Shown in pieces: positions 4,859 to 6,418 of a stretch of 6,418 nt of DNA. Numbering within the stretch: the stretch's first letter is position 1; the number at the start of each line of letters is the position of its first letter. Below the pieces are notes generated by a model that saw nothing but the letters and a program-made list of their open reading frames with translations, made no database searches and was not told the origin of the DNA. Made by a program: the position numbers and the translations under genes. The stretch is from CAZTXD01 sp964617995. Lineage in GTDB: Bacteria; Actinomycetota; Acidimicrobiia; Spongiisociales; ZC4RG35. The stretch covers positions 1-6,418 of the forward strand of contig CAZTXD010000168.1 of assembly GCA_964617995.1 (NCBI GenBank). The letters run 5' to 3'.

Positions 4859-5446
4859 ATGCCGGCGACGGTGCACGTGGACAAGGGCACCATCCGGCTG
4901 CAATCGGGCAGGACGGAGCTGGGCGAGTGGAAGCTGTATCAGGTGGTGATCGAGGAGCGGGACGCCACCAGCGTCCTGTTCCGCGCCGACGAAGAGGAGC
5001 TGATCCTCACCCTGCGCGAGCACCAGAGCTTCCTGGCGGAGACGGCCCCCTACCGGCGCGGGGAGGGGCGGGCCCGGAGGGTGCCCACCCACGAGGCGTT
5101 CCGCAAGCCCGACGAGGGCCCGACCCTGGGCGAGGAGATCAAAGAGGACGTGAGCCGGGAGGTGAGCTCGGTCGCCGACGAGGTGAAGGAACTCGTGTCG
5201 ATGCTTCCCAGCGGGCCGCCGCTGTGGATCGGCATCGGCGTGTTCCTGCTGGCGATCATCTTCATCCCCAGCGTCGTCCTCGGCCTCCTCTTCGCCGTGG
5301 GAGTGGCGGCCCTGGTGGTGGGGGCGATCGGCTACGCCGACAGCTCGGTGGCGGTCAGGCTCCCGGGAACGCTCACGCCCATCCGGGTGGTCGCCATCGG
5401 GGTGGTGTGTGTGCTGTTGGGTGTGGTAGTCGCCATCCTCAGGTGA
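4859..5446 (+). CDS. Uncharacterised protein with soluble N-terminal domain and three C-terminal membrane helices
   Basis: No family recognised with confidence. From the ATG at 4859 it has 195 residues. An N-terminal beta-rich region (ATVHVDKGTIRLQSG, LGEWKLYQVVIEER, SVLFRADEEELILTL, about 3-53) is followed by a charged, likely helical or coiled linker (91-113, GEEIKEDVSREVSSVADEVK). Three hydrophobic helices follow (about 122-138, 139-158 and 175-193), ending with a lone arginine. The LGEWxL plus E-E-E-L-x-x-T-L pattern resembles small membrane-associated proteins common in actinobacteria, but I cannot name one. The frame is open back to a TTG at 4751, with ATGs at 4811 and 4832. No start has a Shine-Dalgarno, and the upstream part overlaps possible regulator remains, so 4859 is preferred. 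It converges with bpa, whose stop lies six bases away. Confidence 0.75.
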   Translation: MPATVHVDKGTIRLQSGRTELGEWKLYQVVIEERDATSVLFRADEEELILTLREHQSFLAETAPYRRGEGRARRVPTHEAFRKPDEGPTLGEEIKEDVSREVSSVADEVKELVSMLPSGPPLWIGIGVFLLAIIFIPSVVLGLLFAVGVAALVVGAIGYADSSVAVRLPGTLTPIRVVAIGVVCVLLGVVVAILR

Positions 5447-5452
5447 CGGCCC

Positions 5453-5920
5453 TCACAGATACATGCCCGACCCGTCGTCCGATTGCTGCTTGGGGCGGCC
5501 CAACGCGCGCTTTTGCATCTCGGCGAGCTGGTTCTGGGCGGCGACCTGCTGGGTGAACAGGCTCGCCTGGATGCCGTGGAACAGCCCCTCCAGCCAGCCG
5601 ATGAGCTGGGCCTGGGCGATACGGATCTCGGCTTCGCTGGAGCCTTTGTCCTCCAGCGGCACCATCACCTGGTCGAACTCGTCCAGCAGCTCCTCGGACA
5701 GGACCTCCCGCAACTCCTCCACGGATTGGCGATGGGCCTCCGCCAGCCGGGCCCGGCCCTTGTCGTCGACTGGTGCCTGCCGAACCTCGTCGAGCATGGC
5801 CCGGGTCATCGAGGCGATGCGTATCAGCTTGGTGGGATGGCTGATGGCCTCCCTTCCTCGCTGTTCGTCTGCCTCGGCGTCGTCTGCGACGACTTCTGGT
5901 TTGATCGTTTCATCCGCCAT
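5453..5920 (-). CDS. bpa: Bacterial proteasome activator Bpa (DUF2587 family)
   Basis: Bpa forms a dodecameric ring that caps the actinobacterial 20S proteasome and opens its gate without ATP, letting unfolded proteins be degraded independently of Pup and Mpa. The 155-residue protein has a disordered acidic N-terminus (1-27), then the four-helix core: HPTKLIRIASMTRAMLDEVR (28-47), ARLAEAHRQSVEELREVL (57-74) and the highly conserved EIRIAQAQLIGWLEGLFHGI (98-117) leading into QASLFTQQVAAQNQLAEM. A flexible tail ends G-M-Y-L (152-155), matching the G-Q-Y-L end of the mycobacterial protein that docks into proteasome alpha-subunit pockets. The ATG at 5920 lacks a Shine-Dalgarno, but TACCCT lies seven bases upstream on the minus strand, consistent with a leaderless transcript. 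It implies that the organism encodes a 20S proteasome elsewhere. Confidence 0.95.
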   Translation of the reverse strand: MADETIKPEVVADDAEADEQRGREAISHPTKLIRIASMTRAMLDEVRQAPVDDKGRARLAEAHRQSVEELREVLSEELLDEFDQVMVPLEDKGSSEAEIRIAQAQLIGWLEGLFHGIQASLFTQQVAAQNQLAEMQKRALGRPKQQSDDGSGMYL

Positions 5921-5940
5921 GCAGCCCAGGGTAGGCGGGG

Positions 5941-5957
5941 CGGTTCCGAACCGGTTC
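5941..5957. promoter_or_regulatory. Overlapping palindromes between bpa and the cupredoxin gene
   Basis: CGGTTC-C-GAACCG (5941-5953) and the perfect palindrome GAACCGGTTC (5948-5957) overlap, giving GGTTC half-sites in the order forward, inverted, forward. The block lies 20-37 bases upstream of bpa, about where its -35 region would be, and about 50 bases upstream of the cupredoxin start. It is a candidate operator for either gene; the binding protein is unknown. Confidence 0.4.
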
Positions 5958-6006
5958 CCCGTCGCTTGCGTACTAAACAGGGGAAGCCACCGATGAAAGA
6001 GAAACC

Positions 6007-6418
6007 GTGAGAAAGACCCTGATCTTCGCCGCGCTCGCTCTCCTCGTCGCCGCCTGCAACGGCGCCGAGGAACCGACCACCACCACTGCGGCCGAGTCGG
6101 AGACCCCCACGACGGCGGCTCCCGAGACGACCGCCGCTCCCGAGACGACGGCGGCTCCGGAGACGACCGAGGCGGAGGATCCCTCCGAAGCCGACGCCAC
6201 CATCAGCATCGCCGGCCTGTCCTTCGGGGCGCCCATCACGGTGAGCGTCGGCGACACCGTCGAGGTGGTCAACAACGACAGCCTGCCTCACACGTGGACG
6301 GCCGACAACGACGCCTTCAACCGATCCCTCTCACCGGGTGACAGCTCCTCGTTCACGTTCGAGGAGCCGGGCGAGTACACCTACTTCTGCGCCATCCATC
6401 CGCAGATGACCGGGGTCG
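6007..6418 (+). CDS. Cupredoxin (plastocyanin/azurin-like) lipoprotein, 3' end beyond the window
   Basis: This is a predicted exported, lipid-anchored blue-copper electron carrier. The start is GTG at 6007, the only start codon after an in-frame stop at 5974. A short signal peptide (RKTLIFAALALL) ends in the lipobox V-A-A-C17. A low-complexity linker (18-63) carries three AAPETT hexapeptides. The cupredoxin fold begins near 64 (ATISIAGLSFGAPITVSVGDTVEVVNND). Type-1 copper ligands are complete: H95 (SLPHTW), C128, H131 and M134 (YFCAIHPQM). About 137 residues are visible, with only the last strand missing. Likely partners are respiratory or nitrogen-oxide enzymes at the outer membrane face; none is visible here. 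The translation signal is weak (AAAGAG, 5996-6001). It is divergent from bpa. Confidence 0.93.
   Translation, partial: MRKTLIFAALALLVAACNGAEEPTTTTAAESETPTTAAPETTAAPETTAAPETTEAEDPSEADATISIAGLSFGAPITVSVGDTVEVVNNDSLPHTWTADNDAFNRSLSPGDSSSFTFEEPGEYTYFCAIHPQMTGV
6115..6168 (+). repeat. 18-bp in-frame repeat, three copies (AAPETT linker)
   Basis: Three consecutive 18-base units encode Ala-Ala-Pro-Glu-Thr-Thr in the linker between the lipid anchor and the copper domain. The units differ only at a few third codon positions, showing duplication with some drift. Such a stretch can change length by slippage without affecting the fold. Confidence 0.85.

Noticed and set aside
5483..6010. Plus-strand open frame opposite bpa
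   Set aside because: Antisense shadow of a strongly conserved Bpa sequence.

Overview
The window reads as ordinary chromosome from a high-GC Actinomycetota. A WhiB-family iron-sulfur regulator, a SARP/BTAD regulator and a bacterial proteasome activator (Bpa) together point strongly to that phylum. The non-mycelial flavour (VapBC, paired DUF1059 proteins, short genes, possible leaderless starts) suggests the class Acidimicrobiia or a relative; the class is inference only. No rRNA, tRNA, CRISPR array or insertion sequence was found.

Layout. Positions 1-1247 (minus strand) hold the start of a succinate dehydrogenase operon: sdhC (five-helix cytochrome b), then sdhA (flavoprotein, running off the left edge), one base apart. 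A divergent intergenic region with a promoter-like sequence and nested TGTAA palindromes separates it from whiB (plus, 1330-1614). Next come a VapBC toxin-antitoxin pair (1692-2353), whose inverted repeat overlaps the antitoxin start codon, and a DoxX-like membrane protein (2413-2898). A 12-bp-stem hairpin (2904-2934) lies in the convergent gap before two tandem minus-strand DUF1059 genes (3279 down to 2948), each with a strong Shine-Dalgarno. Divergent from these is a stand-alone SARP-type regulator (3339-4085), followed by a 7-bp triple tandem repeat.

Positions 4086-4858 are the odd part. They hold a small unrecognised minus-strand reading frame (4193-4414), whose natural ribosome-binding site and start codon sit in a different frame, and the recognisable but truncated C-terminus of a LuxR-type helix-turn-helix regulator (about 4602-4742). 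This looks like a decaying regulator/small-protein locus. An uncharacterised three-helix membrane protein (about 4859-5446) follows and converges with bpa (5453-5920, minus). Divergent from bpa is a cupredoxin lipoprotein (6007 to the right edge).

Functional picture: respiratory chain (Sdh, possibly the copper lipoprotein), redox-sensing regulation (WhiB), proteasomal proteolysis (Bpa) and small regulatory or stress modules. No gene set here is clearly a new defence or biosynthetic system. The best leads are the DUF1059 pair beside the SARP regulator and the LuxR relic with its frame-disrupted neighbour.
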